Shown one piece after another: positions 51,748-61,869 of a stretch of 64,000 nucleotides of DNA. The DNA comes from Lachnospiraceae bacterium UBA7784 (GTDB lineage Bacteria > Bacillota > Clostridia > Lachnospirales > Lachnospiraceae). The position numbers and the translations under genes were made by a program. The first letter of the stretch is position 1. Every line of letters starts with the position of its first letter. Location of the stretch: the NCBI GenBank assembly GCA_002480925.1, contig DLDA01000010.1, positions 72,682-136,681 of the forward strand, in the 5' to 3' direction. Below the pieces are notes generated by a model. It was given only the letters and a program-made list of their open reading frames with translations, was not told the DNA's origin and did not search any database.

Positions 51748-53165
51748 CAGTTGCCTCCAAGAAGATTCTTAACTAATTTCTGTGGGTCGAGTACTTTAAA
51801 ATCCTCCGGGACATTCTGTCCATCAGTAATATACGACAGACTTTTGCTGCTGTACTGACGGAGATTGTAGATATTCCCCAGGTTTGCCGTTTCATCAAGC
51901 TTTGTAAAGATAAGCGAGTAATCGGTAAAATCACTGTAGGCATCTACTATCCTCTTAAGATCCATATACTTTGTAGTAGCAGAAAGCACAAGATAGATCT
52001 GAAGCATATACTTATCAGGTACAAGTGAGATAAGCCTTGAAAGATTCTGTCTCTGCTTGTCATTTGTGTGCGAAAATCCCACTGTATCGACAAAAATGAT
52101 ATCGCTGTCCCTGTATTTGGCAAGGGACGGTACTATATCATCCGGTGTCATAAGTATAGTAGTCGATACATCAAGTATATCTGCATAAACAGAAAGCTGT
52201 TCTGTTGCTGCTATCCTGTAGGTATCTGCTGTAAGAAACGAGACCTTTTTCTTCTGATTGACCTTGAAGAAGCTGGCAAGCTTTGCCAGAGTAGTAGTCT
52301 TTCCTACTCCTGTCGGGCCTACAAGAAATACAACAGCCGGATAGCCGTTGTCGCTGAGCTTTATCTGCATGGCCTGACCGGTCTTTAAGACCATCTTCTG
52401 ATAGACATCAGAAATGAGATAATCCATGCTGTTTCCGGCTTCTATCATAGAATCCATATCGCAAAGAAGTGAATTCACATATCTCTCGTCCACCTCATGA
52501 TCCACAAGAGTATTATAGAGCATCCTGGTGAAGCCTAAATATGCTCCGCTTCCCTTACTGCTGTATCCCGCATTCTTTACCTCCTGCTCCTTTAGATCAG
52601 GCTTATCTGTTGCAGGAGAAGCTGCCTTCTCCCCTGGCCTTGAAATATCCTGGGCTGTCTTTTCCAGCGGAACAAAGCTGCTCTTCTGCCCAGACTCTTT
52701 ATTCTTCTGATCCGGGGATGGAGCTGACGGAGCCGTGATCACTTTTGAGACCTCATCAAATACGCTTTTCAATTCATCCGCATCTATATTCTTTTCAGGC
52801 GAGGCCTTGGCAGGAGCCTGTTCCTGTTTCCTGTACTGCTCTATAGCAGATGTGTGTCCGCTGACCGGAGGAAGGGGAGCCGTAAGGTCAAGCTTTTCAT
52901 CTGCAACTGCAGAGAAATTGGAATCCGCTTTCTTCTCAGGCTTCTTTTCAACGGTATAAGGTGCCTTCTTTGAAGCAGGATCCAAAGCCTGATAGTCATC
53001 CTCTATTGCGGCTGTCACCTCATAGGTGCTTTTTTTGAAAATGCCAAAGATCCCGCCCGGATGTATCTCCCTTACATTCATTATCACAGCAGAAGGTCCC
53101 AGATCCTCCTTTGCGGCATTTATAGCATCTTCCTTTGTTTTTCCTGTATATTTGTTTATCGTCAT
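51747..53165 (-). CDS. flhF: SRP-type GTPase FlhF
   Basis: Flagellar placement GTPase. 472 residues: basic N-terminal B domain, a low-complexity Pro/Ala/Lys linker (about 60-200), then N and G domains with GPTGVGKTTTLAKL, TADTYRIAA, DTVGFSH and FTKLDETA. Overlaps flhA by 4 bases. Confidence 0.94.
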   Translation of the reverse strand: MTINKYTGKTKEDAINAAKEDLGPSAVIMNVREIHPGGIFGIFKKSTYEVTAAIEDDYQALDPASKKAPYTVEKKPEKKADSNFSAVADEKLDLTAPLPPVSGHTSAIEQYRKQEQAPAKASPEKNIDADELKSVFDEVSKVITAPSAPSPDQKNKESGQKSSFVPLEKTAQDISRPGEKAASPATDKPDLKEQEVKNAGYSSKGSGAYLGFTRMLYNTLVDHEVDERYVNSLLCDMDSMIEAGNSMDYLISDVYQKMVLKTGQAMQIKLSDNGYPAVVFLVGPTGVGKTTTLAKLASFFKVNQKKKVSFLTADTYRIAATEQLSVYADILDVSTTILMTPDDIVPSLAKYRDSDIIFVDTVGFSHTNDKQRQNLSRLISLVPDKYMLQIYLVLSATTKYMDLKRIVDAYSDFTDYSLIFTKLDETANLGNIYNLRQYSSKSLSYITDGQNVPEDFKVLDPQKLVKNLLGGN

Positions 53166-55228
53166 GAATCAGTTACCATCCCTACAGACTGAAGTTCAAT
53201 ATCGGACTCGATTTCATTATAGGATACAACGATCAGATCGCTGTAGTAATCCTCGGAGAGCTTCTTAAAATACATCCTGACTATTGGAGAAAGGACAACA
53301 ATAGGAGTCTTTCCTGTGTCCTCCATAGTCTTCACAAGAGCCCCAAGAGAATTCATGATATCCTTTATCTTCTCTGGATCAAGGGTAATATATGCCCCCT
53401 GCTCTGTCTGCTTGACAGAGCCCATTATCTCCTGCTCCACCTTAGGATCTACAGTGATCACCTGATTAGGCTCGCCCTGATCAAAGAACTTGGCTGAAAT
53501 AGCAGGCTTTAGTCCCTGTCTTACATACTCTGTAAGCACATCTGTATCCTTGGTATTAGGCGCATGGTCGGCAAGGATCTCGAATATGGAAAGGAGATCC
53601 CTTATAGATATGCCCTCAGCGAGAAGATTCTTGAGAACCTTCTCTATATCTCCAAGTGAAAGCTCCGCAGGGGTAAGCTCATCAACAAGCGCAGGATTGG
53701 ATTCCTTTAAGTTGTTGACAAGATTCTGTACATCCTGTCTGGTAAGAAGCTCAGCTATATGGCTCCTTATCACCTCGGTCAGATGTGTGGCTATTATGGA
53801 TGGAGGATCGACGACTGTATATCCGAGTGACTCAGCCCTCTCCCTCTGTCCCTCTGTGATCCAGAGCGCCGGAAGATGGAAGGAAGGCTCCGTAGTAGGG
53901 ATACCTGTAATCTCCTCCTCGACATAGCCGGGATTCATCGCCATATAATGGTCGAAAAGGATCTCTCCCTCGGCGACCTGTACTCCCTTTATCTTTATGA
54001 TATACTGGTTGGGATTTAACTGGATATTGTCACGGAGCCTTATGATAGGCACAACTGTACCAAGCTCAAGAGCTATCTGCCTCCTAATCATAACGACACG
54101 GTCAAGGAGATCTCCACCCTGATTCACGTCAGCCAGAGGGATAATACCGTATCCGAACTCAAGCTCGATAGGATCGACAGAAAGAAGTGAAACGACATTT
54201 TCAGGCTTCCTTATCTCCTCAGCCTGAGTCTCCTCCTCCTCGACCTGATTCTTTATATCCTCCTTGCCTATAGTCTTGTTCATCCTGTTGGCTATCACCA
54301 GAAAGGCAACTCCGAATGCTATGAAGAGGACATGGTTAAGAGGTGTCACGGTCCCAAGGAGGATCATGATAATGCCTACGACATAGAGCACTCTTGGTAT
54401 TCCGAAGAGCTGCTTCATCAGCTGACCTGAGAAATCAGCCTCCTTGGCTCCCTTGGTCACAAGAAGACCTGTAGCCAGGGATATAAGGAGAGAAGGTATG
54501 GATGATGATATACCATCACCTATAGTAAGTAGTCCGTATCTGTTCAGGGCGTCAGTGGCAGCCATACCCTTGCTTGTGATACCCATTATGGTTCCGCCTG
54601 CCAGATTTATAACTGTGATAATAAGACCTGCTGTTGTATCTCCCTTTACGAACTTGGTAGCACCATCCATGGAGCCGAAGAAGGAGGATTCCTCCTGAAG
54701 CTTGTCTCTCTGTCTCTTAGCCTCCTTCTCGTCGATAGCTCCTGAGGAAACATCAGCCTCTATGGCCATCTGCTTTCCTGGCATCGCATCGAGTGTGAAT
54801 CGGGCTGTTACCTCTGCGACTCGCTCGGTTCCCTTATTGATGACTATAAACATTATGATAAGGATAATGATATAGACTATGGCGCCGATTATTATATTTC
54901 CTCCGCCTACAAAGGAGCCGAAGGTCTCTATTACATTACCGGGCTGACCGGTGGTGAGTATAAGTCTTGTCGATGCAACATTAAGTGAGATACGAAAAAT
55001 AGTGGTAAGGAGCAGAAGTGTCGGATAAAAGGACATATCAAGAGGCTCTACCACGAAAAGCGAATTGATGAGCACGGTAAGAGCTACCGCAATATTAAGG
55101 GCCAGACAGATATCAAGAAGCCATGAAGGAATCGGCACAATAAAAAAGATGACCGCAGCAAGAAGATATGCTGTGACCGCGAGATCTGTACTTCTTATGC
55201 CGGTTTTTTTCGCAAGGACATTATCCAA
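53162..55228 (-). CDS. flhA: Flagellar export gate protein FlhA
   Basis: Export-gate core of the flagellar type III secretion system. 688 residues: N-terminal half with about eight membrane helices and the FHIPEP-like cytoplasmic loop (KGTERVAEVTARFTLDAMPGK), C-terminal cytosolic substrate-docking domain. TTG start with AAGGAG 7 bases upstream. 65 bp of non-coding sequence separate it from flhB; nothing recognisable there. Confidence 0.96.
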   Translation of the reverse strand: MDNVLAKKTGIRSTDLAVTAYLLAAVIFFIVPIPSWLLDICLALNIAVALTVLINSLFVVEPLDMSFYPTLLLLTTIFRISLNVASTRLILTTGQPGNVIETFGSFVGGGNIIIGAIVYIIILIIMFIVINKGTERVAEVTARFTLDAMPGKQMAIEADVSSGAIDEKEAKRQRDKLQEESSFFGSMDGATKFVKGDTTAGLIITVINLAGGTIMGITSKGMAATDALNRYGLLTIGDGISSSIPSLLISLATGLLVTKGAKEADFSGQLMKQLFGIPRVLYVVGIIMILLGTVTPLNHVLFIAFGVAFLVIANRMNKTIGKEDIKNQVEEEETQAEEIRKPENVVSLLSVDPIELEFGYGIIPLADVNQGGDLLDRVVMIRRQIALELGTVVPIIRLRDNIQLNPNQYIIKIKGVQVAEGEILFDHYMAMNPGYVEEEITGIPTTEPSFHLPALWITEGQRERAESLGYTVVDPPSIIATHLTEVIRSHIAELLTRQDVQNLVNNLKESNPALVDELTPAELSLGDIEKVLKNLLAEGISIRDLLSIFEILADHAPNTKDTDVLTEYVRQGLKPAISAKFFDQGEPNQVITVDPKVEQEIMGSVKQTEQGAYITLDPEKIKDIMNSLGALVKTMEDTGKTPIVVLSPIVRMYFKKLSEDYYSDLIVVSYNEIESDIELQSVGMVTDS

Positions 55229-55293
55229 TGCCTGACTCCTTTTCTTTAAGCATTTGTCTGTTGTATTTATTCTAGGTCAAATGACTAAATCTT

Positions 55294-56409
55294 TCAACCC
55301 GAGGACCTCCTCTTATTATAAATCACAGCGAGCACTTCCGCAACTGCCTGATAAAGCTCAGGCGGTATCTGCGAGCCTATATCGACTGTCGTATAGAGGG
55401 CTCTAGCAAGAGGCTTGTTCTCGACTATCTCGACGTTATTTTCTCTGGCTATCTCCTTTATCCTCGCAGCTATTATCTCCTCTCCCTTTGCTACTACAAG
55501 GGGAGCCTCCTGCGAATCCTGATCATAGCTTATGGCAACAGCTATATGGGTAGGGTTTGTGATGACGACATCCGCCTTTGGGACATCCTTCATCATTCTC
55601 CGCTGGGAAACCTCACGCATCTTCTGCTTCTGACGTCCCTTGATCTGGGGATCACCCTCTGTATCCTTGTATTCATCCTTTACTTCCTGCTTAGTCATCT
55701 TGATCTCGTTGCGGAACTTCCTTCTCTGGAAGACATAATCAAGAAAGCCGAGCGCTAAGTATACCGCACTTATACGAAGTCCTGTATCTATGACCAGACT
55801 TCCTATAAGGGCAATAGCCTGATTTAAGTCAAGCTCATAGAGTATGAAGATCTCGTTTAAATGACCCTTTATCACAGAGTAGGCGACAAAAAATATTATC
55901 ACTATCTTTGCGATAGAAATGAAGAGATTCATAAGAGCCTGCTTTGAAAACATTCTCTTGAATCCATTCAAGGGGTTTAGCTTATCAGCTGTAGGCTTAA
56001 GCGGTTCGGTCGAGACCTTGAACTGAAACTGCAGACCATTGCCCAGAAGGGCGCTTAAGAAACCGGCCAGCATAAATGGCAGTGAGATGATAAGCATCTG
56101 CTTATATACCTCGTTTAAGACACCATGTACCGAGGCAACGGTCGGATTGCCCTTTTCTGATGCCATATAGGTCGGAATAAGGTCTGCTATTGACCATCTG
56201 TATATATTTACAAAGCTTTTTCCCATCCAGGCAGCAAAGATCTTTAGGCTTATAAAAAGCACAAGAAGCTCTATTGCCATTCCAAGCTCCTGGCTTTTGG
56301 CAACAGAACCCTTTTTTCTGGTGTCTGAAATCTTCTTGGCTGTAGGTTCCTCTGTCTTATCTGAGAAATAGGTCAGATCCAGAGGAAGCAGCTTATGCAT
56401 CTGATCCAT
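55294..56409 (-). CDS. flhB: Flagellar export switch protein FlhB
   Basis: Switches export from rod/hook to filament substrates by self-cleavage. 371 residues. Four membrane helices and a C-terminal cytosolic domain with the cleavage motif in VITNPTHIAVA. Start overlaps the fliR stop by one base. Confidence 0.96.
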   Translation of the reverse strand: MDQMHKLLPLDLTYFSDKTEEPTAKKISDTRKKGSVAKSQELGMAIELLVLFISLKIFAAWMGKSFVNIYRWSIADLIPTYMASEKGNPTVASVHGVLNEVYKQMLIISLPFMLAGFLSALLGNGLQFQFKVSTEPLKPTADKLNPLNGFKRMFSKQALMNLFISIAKIVIIFFVAYSVIKGHLNEIFILYELDLNQAIALIGSLVIDTGLRISAVYLALGFLDYVFQRRKFRNEIKMTKQEVKDEYKDTEGDPQIKGRQKQKMREVSQRRMMKDVPKADVVITNPTHIAVAISYDQDSQEAPLVVAKGEEIIAARIKEIARENNVEIVENKPLARALYTTVDIGSQIPPELYQAVAEVLAVIYNKRRSSG

Positions 56410-57197
56410 CAGGAATGCAGTCCCTCCGCAAAATTGCGCAGATTGATCTTTATCTGCTGACTGACAAGGTCTACTACTTCAGGAAAAAGGAAAACCAGAA
56501 GATACATGATAGCGAAGCCCACAAGGATCTTAAGCTGGACTCCTATAGTAAACATATTCATCTGAGGGGCGACCTTGGCCATTATTCCAAGCAGCACGTT
56601 CATAATAAGCATGACCGAAAAAACCGGCAGCATCACCCGAAATCCTATCACGAAAAGATTCCCCATATATCTGGTCATTGCTTCAAGAAGTATCCTGCGC
56701 TTGAATTCCACCAGACCGACAGGGATCAGAGTAAAGGAATCACAGAGTGAGTGGATCAGGTATCTGTGCATACCTCCTGTAAGGAGAAGAAGCAAGGTAA
56801 AATAATAGTACATATTTGCGGTGATAGTGATCTGTGAATTCATGGAGGGATCAAACTCCGTTACCATGGAGAAGCCCAGATCCATATCCATCACATTTCC
56901 GGCAAACTGAACTATTGCACTGCAGATGTTTGCTGCAAATCCAAGAAGCATACCTGTGATCGCTTCCTTAAATACTATTACTCCATAACCGATCACACTT
57001 ACATAATCAGCCTTATAGGAATCCACTCCCAGAGTACTAAGCATCATTATCGATAAAAGAGCAGAAAGCCCGATCTTGGTCTGACCCGGAACGCCCTTCA
57101 TCGAAAAGAATGGCGCTGTAAGCACAAAGCAGCTGATCCGCACCAGTATGAGCAGAAAATATTCTATTGTGTCGAGATCAAACGTGTAATTTACCAT
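56409..57197 (-). CDS. fliR: Flagellar export protein FliR
   Basis: Export-gate membrane protein. 262 residues, about six hydrophobic segments, FSMKGVPGQTKIGLSALLS and MDLGFSMVTEFDPSMN conserved. Confidence 0.95.
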   Translation of the reverse strand: MVNYTFDLDTIEYFLLILVRISCFVLTAPFFSMKGVPGQTKIGLSALLSIMMLSTLGVDSYKADYVSVIGYGVIVFKEAITGMLLGFAANICSAIVQFAGNVMDMDLGFSMVTEFDPSMNSQITITANMYYYFTLLLLLTGGMHRYLIHSLCDSFTLIPVGLVEFKRRILLEAMTRYMGNLFVIGFRVMLPVFSVMLIMNVLLGIMAKVAPQMNMFTIGVQLKILVGFAIMYLLVFLFPEVVDLVSQQIKINLRNFAEGLHS

Positions 57198-57199
57198 TG

Positions 57200-57469
57200 C
57201 TACTTAATGTAAACGCTGAAATTCGACCATAGTGTTGTGATATACTTCACGAGATTATTCATTATAAAGGAGCCAAAGATCATCAGAGCTATGAATATGG
57301 AAATAATCTTTGGTACAAAGGTAAGGGTCTGCTCCTGGATCGAGGTGACAGTCTGGAAAATACTTATCACAAGTCCGACTATCATGGATATCAGAAGCAT
57401 AGGAGCTGAATTAACTATGACGTTGTAGAAAGCGTCACGCATTATGTCAAGTACCTGTCCTTCAGTCAT
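57200..57469 (-). CDS. fliQ: Flagellar export protein FliQ
   Basis: 89 residues, two membrane helices, SAPMLLISMIVGLVISIFQ and QEQTLTFVPKI conserved. AAAGGAG upstream. Confidence 0.96.
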   Translation of the reverse strand: MTEGQVLDIMRDAFYNVIVNSAPMLLISMIVGLVISIFQTVTSIQEQTLTFVPKIISIFIALMIFGSFIMNNLVKYITTLWSNFSVYIK

Positions 57470-57485
57470 ATGTCTCCTTTCTCTG

Positions 57486-58385
57486 TCATTGGAAGGTTTT
57501 TACAAGGCTTCCTATAACCAGATTCCATCCGTCAGCCATAATGAAAAGCAGTATCTTGAACGGAAGTGAGATCGTAGTAGGAGGAAGCATCATCATTCCC
57601 ATTGACATAAGAACCGATGCGACTACCATATCTATTACTATAAACGGGATATAGATCAGAAATCCCATAATAAAGGCGCTTCTAAGCTCGCTTAGGATAA
57701 AGCTGGGTATCAGGACGTGCATAGGCACATCATCATAATCCTTATACTTTATTCCTGCAATATCACAGAAAAGATTCAGATCCTTTGACTGGGTCTGTCC
57801 GTACATGAACTCCCTGACAGGCTCCTTGGCTCTCTTGTAAGCCTCCTGCTGGGTTATCTGTCCCTTGTCCAGTGGCTGTATGGCCCGGGTATTTATCGTC
57901 GAAATGGTTGGCCACATTATAAAAAGGGTAAGGAAAAGTGCCAGACCTATTATCACCTGATTAGGAGGCGATGTCTGAGTTCCTATAGCCATCCTTACGA
58001 AGTGAAGCACTATTATGATTCTGGTAAAGCTTGTAAGCATCACTAGAATGGATGGCGCTAAAGCCAGTACAGTAAGGACCAGGAGGATCTTTACAGTAGA
58101 GGAAAGATTCCCTGTGTCACCATTGAAATCAAGAGAAAAGCCGCCTCCCTGCGATGGACCAGTGACTTCATTTGAGGTGTTTGGAGAATTACCGGTTCCT
58201 CCATACTGTCTGTTGGCCGGAGCTCTGCCATCAGCCTCTGCCCTCTCGTTTGTGGTCCCTTTTCTGGAATTATTGCTGTTGGTGGCAAATGCATTCTGTG
58301 TGCTGAAAAGAAAAACGGCGCTTGAGAAAGAACCCAGACCCAGACAGAGAAGTATCATTAAAATAATCTTCTTAAATCTCCTCAT
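57486..58385 (-). CDS. fliP: Flagellar export protein FliP
   Basis: Export-gate pore protein. 299 residues. N-terminal signal-peptide-like helix, then an exported Asn/Gly/Thr-rich segment (about 35-80) longer than usual. The core follows with PSILVMLTSFTRIIIVLHF, GTQTSPPNQVIIGLALFLT and MVVASVLMSMGMMMLPP. ATG overlaps the fliO stop. Confidence 0.96.
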   Translation of the reverse strand: MRRFKKIILMILLCLGLGSFSSAVFLFSTQNAFATNSNNSRKGTTNERAEADGRAPANRQYGGTGNSPNTSNEVTGPSQGGGFSLDFNGDTGNLSSTVKILLVLTVLALAPSILVMLTSFTRIIIVLHFVRMAIGTQTSPPNQVIIGLALFLTLFIMWPTISTINTRAIQPLDKGQITQQEAYKRAKEPVREFMYGQTQSKDLNLFCDIAGIKYKDYDDVPMHVLIPSFILSELRSAFIMGFLIYIPFIVIDMVVASVLMSMGMMMLPPTTISLPFKILLFIMADGWNLVIGSLVKTFQ

Positions 58386-58771
58386 GACTCTGAATCATCC
58401 TTTCCGCCACGCCCTGCATATTTCTTAAACATCTCCCTGAATCTGCCAAAATCCACCTGTTCTTTTCCTGCAGGATAGGACTTAAAGCTGATCTGATCCT
58501 TGTCGATCTTATCAATCAGTGTGATCTCATCCTTTCCGACACCGATTATATAATAGCTGTCGGTCCCGGCCTTTACTATTGCGATGAATTTATTGTTCGC
58601 TATCCGAAAGGAATCCACGATCGCAAAATTACCGGTCGATAGCTTTTTTTTCTGATATTGTCCAATAAAATGGGTGGTAAAGTAGCATAAAGCCACTACC
58701 ACCACAAACATCACTATTGCTGCGATAAGCTGTCCCAGACTGGATATACTGCTGGCCTGCAAAAGGATCAC
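58382..58771 (-). CDS. fliO: Flagellar export accessory protein FliO (FliZ)
   Basis: 129 residues from a GTG that overlaps the cheY stop (GTGA), with AAAGG upstream. One membrane helix (about 13-33) then a small cytosolic domain (LSTGNFAIVDSFRIANNKF) typical of FliO. Upstream ATG codons in this frame lie deep inside cheY and are rejected. Assists FliP assembly. Confidence 0.88.
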   Translation of the reverse strand: MILLQASSISSLGQLIAAIVMFVVVVALCYFTTHFIGQYQKKKLSTGNFAIVDSFRIANNKFIAIVKAGTDSYYIIGVGKDEITLIDKIDKDQISFKSYPAGKEQVDFGRFREMFKKYAGRGGKDDSES

Positions 58772-59130
58772 CCTATTACCTTTTTGACAGCCTCTAACAC
58801 TCGTTCTGCCTGGAAAGGCTTTACAATGAAATCCTTTGCTCCGGACTGGATAGCCTCTATTACCATAGCCTGCTGTCCCATTGCTGAGCACATGATCACA
58901 TTGGCATTCGGATCCTTGGCGCGGATACCCTTTAATGCACCGATACCATCCATTTCAGGCATCGTTATATCCATAAGAACAAGATCCGGCTTGGTCTCTG
59001 AATACATATCTATGGCCTTTACTCCATTCTCAGCTTCACCTACTACGCTATAGCCGTTCTTTGTAAGGATATCCTTGATCATCATCCTCATGAATGCAGC
59101 ATCATCGCAGATAAGTATGTTCTTTCCCAT
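58768..59130 (-). CDS. cheY: Chemotaxis response regulator CheY
   Basis: Single-domain receiver, 120 residues; phospho-acceptor Asp in LVLMDITMPEMDG, acidic pair CDDAAFMR, Lys in DFIVKPF. Phosphorylated by CheA, signals to the switch, dephosphorylated by CheC/FliY. Confidence 0.95.
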   Translation of the reverse strand: MGKNILICDDAAFMRMMIKDILTKNGYSVVGEAENGVKAIDMYSETKPDLVLMDITMPEMDGIGALKGIRAKDPNANVIMCSAMGQQAMVIEAIQSGAKDFIVKPFQAERVLEAVKKVIG

Positions 59131-59148
59131 TAGTTTATCTCCTTTAGA

Positions 59149-60300
59149 TTACTTTACAATCTCGGTGATCCTTACACCGAATGATTCCTCTATGACTACC
59201 ACCTCGCCCTTGGCGACGTACTTCCCGTTTACCAGAATATCTACAGGCTCACCAGCTATCTTGTTGAGCTCTATTATAGTACCAGGCGCGAACTCTAAGA
59301 TATCGTGTATCGACTTATGTGTCCTTCCAAGCTCGACTGTCACCTCAAGCGGGACATCCATTATCAGGTCGATATTTTCATTCGACATTGCAGGAGTTAT
59401 GCCCTGTACAAACGGTGTAAACTGCGCTCCCTGCACGTTTACAGGATTTGCGACAGGCTGTTGCGGTGGCATATTGCCCATATTTGTTGCCATGTGAACT
59501 GCCTCATTACCTGCTGTCTGCTGACTGGCCGGCTGCGGCGCGGGAGCAGGCTGCTCGAAGGAATTATCCTCTACTGTGGAGGAAGAATCCTGTTCCATAT
59601 TGCTTGTTACCAGATTACACATATCCTTGGCAAGACTTACCGGATAAAGCTGCATGATCTTGGAATCCACAAGATCTCCGATCAGCATCTTGAACTCGAT
59701 TTTTACAAAGGTCCCGCTCAGGAAATCATCAATATCACTGGCATTTATCTGCTGGGTCAGATCTAAAAGATCCGACTTGGGAGGAGAAATGTCGACTGTC
59801 ATATTAAGCATTGATGAAAGAGATGTCGAAGCGGAACCCATCATCTGGTTCATAGCCTCGGAAATAGCGGAAAGATGAAGCTCCGTAATATCTCCGTCTG
59901 TATTGGTTCCGTCACCACCCATCATCAGATCTGTGATGATCTTGACATCGTTTTCCTTTAATATCAGAACATTGGATCCATGAAGGCCCTTTGTATAACT
60001 GATCTTCACCATTACACATGGACGCTCGTACATTGCAACAATATCGTCCCATGTGGCTGTTGAAACAACCGGAGTGGAGATCTCTACTTTTTTATTGACA
60101 AGAGAGAAAAGTGTAGTGGCGGCTGTGCCCATGCTTATATTGCCAATCTCGCCGATCGTATCCTTTTCGTTCTCTGTCAGGGCATTTGAATCATCTGCAG
60201 GATTATCAACCGGCGAGCCTGCCGGATCAGGCGATGCCTGAGCACTCTGCTGACTCAGCAGAGCATTGATCTCATCCTGGGATAACGTTGTGTCTCCCAT
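59149..60300 (-). CDS. fliY: Flagellar switch protein FliY
   Basis: C-ring component and CheY-P phosphatase. 383 residues: N-terminal peptide TLSQDEINALLSQQ, CheC-like domain with GEIGNISMGTAATTL and SEAMNQMMGSAS motifs, a Pro/Gln/Asn-rich linker (about 230-300), and a FliN/SpoA C-terminal domain (MDVPLEVTVELGRTHKSI). Start abuts the fliM stop. Confidence 0.95.
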   Translation of the reverse strand: MGDTTLSQDEINALLSQQSAQASPDPAGSPVDNPADDSNALTENEKDTIGEIGNISMGTAATTLFSLVNKKVEISTPVVSTATWDDIVAMYERPCVMVKISYTKGLHGSNVLILKENDVKIITDLMMGGDGTNTDGDITELHLSAISEAMNQMMGSASTSLSSMLNMTVDISPPKSDLLDLTQQINASDIDDFLSGTFVKIEFKMLIGDLVDSKIMQLYPVSLAKDMCNLVTSNMEQDSSSTVEDNSFEQPAPAPQPASQQTAGNEAVHMATNMGNMPPQQPVANPVNVQGAQFTPFVQGITPAMSNENIDLIMDVPLEVTVELGRTHKSIHDILEFAPGTIIELNKIAGEPVDILVNGKYVAKGEVVVIEESFGVRITEIVK

Positions 60301-61284
60301 TTAACCTTCTTCCTCTCGTATTACCGATGTGATCTGGACTGCATACTTCTTGTCGTATGAGCCCGGAAGAGCCTTAAACTTTTTCATCGAGCCAACATAG
60401 ACGCTGAGCTCGTCATCAGCCTTCCTGTCGAGCCTTATGATATCACCATTCTGCAGGGACATAAAGTCACTTACGCTGATCGTTGAATTACCAAGCACTG
60501 CCGTAACAGGGATTTCAGCCTTATTGATAAGGACCTCCATATCCTCGGATGATACAGCCTCATCATGATCCTGCATATTGGAATACCAGAACTTAGTATT
60601 TAGTTTATCCATTACGGGCTCAAGTGTCAAATATGGAAGGCAGAAATTCATAAGTCCTTCCACTTCTCCGATCTTGAGGTTCAGTGTCACTATGGCGATC
60701 ATTTCCGATGGGGATATGATCTGGGCAAACTGCGGATTGGTCTCTATCCGGTTGAGCTTGGGATGGAGATCACATACATTTTCCCACGGTTCCTTCAGAA
60801 GCTCGACACAGCTGCTCATTACACGCCTAATGATAAGGAGCTCGATCTCGGAAAAATCCCTGATCTTCTCGAGAGGAAGCCCTTCTCCGCCAAGCATGCG
60901 GTCAACAATGGCAAAGCCAAGCTTTGTAGCCACCTCCATGATGATATTGCCCTTTAGCGGTTCAGCGTCAATAACGCCTAGAAGAACCGGGTTCGACAGC
61001 GCGTTTGTGAATTCCTGAAAGGTAACGGCCTCCGAATTCATCACCTCTACCTGTACATTTTTCCTCAGATATACAGGCAGATTTGTCGACAGAAGCCTTC
61101 CGTAATGTTCAAAAATAATCTCGAGCGTCCTTAAGTGTTCTTTGGAGAATTTGGACGGTCTGGAGAAATCATAGTCCCTGACCTGTACCTCCTTCTCCTT
61201 TGTCATCTCATCGACATCCACCTCACCCTTGCTCAGGGCACTTAGCAGGTTATCGATCTCAGACTGAGACAGGACATCACTCAT
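60301..61284 (-). CDS. fliM: Flagellar motor switch protein FliM
   Basis: C-ring protein that binds CheY-P. 327 residues. N-terminal CheY-P-binding peptide SDVLSQSEIDNLLSAL, middle CheC-like fold, C-terminal SpoA domain. ATG preferred over the preceding TTG because AGGGG is better spaced. Confidence 0.96.
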   Translation of the reverse strand: MSDVLSQSEIDNLLSALSKGEVDVDEMTKEKEVQVRDYDFSRPSKFSKEHLRTLEIIFEHYGRLLSTNLPVYLRKNVQVEVMNSEAVTFQEFTNALSNPVLLGVIDAEPLKGNIIMEVATKLGFAIVDRMLGGEGLPLEKIRDFSEIELLIIRRVMSSCVELLKEPWENVCDLHPKLNRIETNPQFAQIISPSEMIAIVTLNLKIGEVEGLMNFCLPYLTLEPVMDKLNTKFWYSNMQDHDEAVSSEDMEVLINKAEIPVTAVLGNSTISVSDFMSLQNGDIIRLDRKADDELSVYVGSMKKFKALPGSYDKKYAVQITSVIREEEG

Positions 61285-61302
61285 CAAATCACCCCTGTCT
61301 CT

Positions 61303-61842
61303 TTACTGAGTGGTCAGGCTTGTGAATACAACTCCAACCACATATTCTTTATCCAATACCTTCTGAACGGCAGCTGTGCATTCATCAGTTATAGACTGCT
61401 GATCGCTTCTGAGCTCCGATACAGTATGCTGCGAGAGTGTCTGCTGAACGGCCTGTATCACGAGATTCTTGGCCGGAGATGTGCTGCCTTCCTTGAAGGC
61501 AGCTGAATTGTCCTTGTAGCTCTTTGCCTTCTTGTTGACAGTCAGTGAAAACTTGACTACAGCATAATGCTCCTGTCCGTCATCACCGCTCTTTAAGTTT
61601 ACCGTGATACCGTCATCGCCTGTGATATCAACCGACTCCTGATCAGAAAGAGCGACCTTTGCTGTTCCGGAATCTCCATCACCGCTTGATGCGCTGTCAA
61701 GATCAATGGCGGCTGCGACCTTGGAGATCAGGCTGTTGGCATTCTTTACCTCAGGAAGTACTGCAACAGCAAGTATGGCAGTAAGCAGCAGGTTCACAAG
61801 GACAAGTGCCAGCGTGATCATTGTAATTAAACTCTTTTTCAT
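61303..61842 (-). CDS. fliL: Flagellar basal body protein FliL
   Basis: Stator-associated membrane protein. 179 residues. One N-terminal membrane helix (about 8-28), an acidic Ser/Gly/Asp linker, and the exported FliL domain with a typical YVVGVVFTSLTTQ C-terminus. Confidence 0.88.
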   Translation of the reverse strand: MKKSLITMITLALVLVNLLLTAILAVAVLPEVKNANSLISKVAAAIDLDSASSGDGDSGTAKVALSDQESVDITGDDGITVNLKSGDDGQEHYAVVKFSLTVNKKAKSYKDNSAAFKEGSTSPAKNLVIQAVQQTLSQHTVSELRSDQQSITDECTAAVQKVLDKEYVVGVVFTSLTTQ

Positions 61843-61869
61843 CTGTTCTCTCTTTTCTATCTATCTGTC

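Noticed and set aside
58772-58891. N-terminal extension of FliO reaching back into cheY
   Set aside because: The extra residues are out-of-frame cheY sequence; a GTG overlapping the cheY stop with a binding site is the better start.
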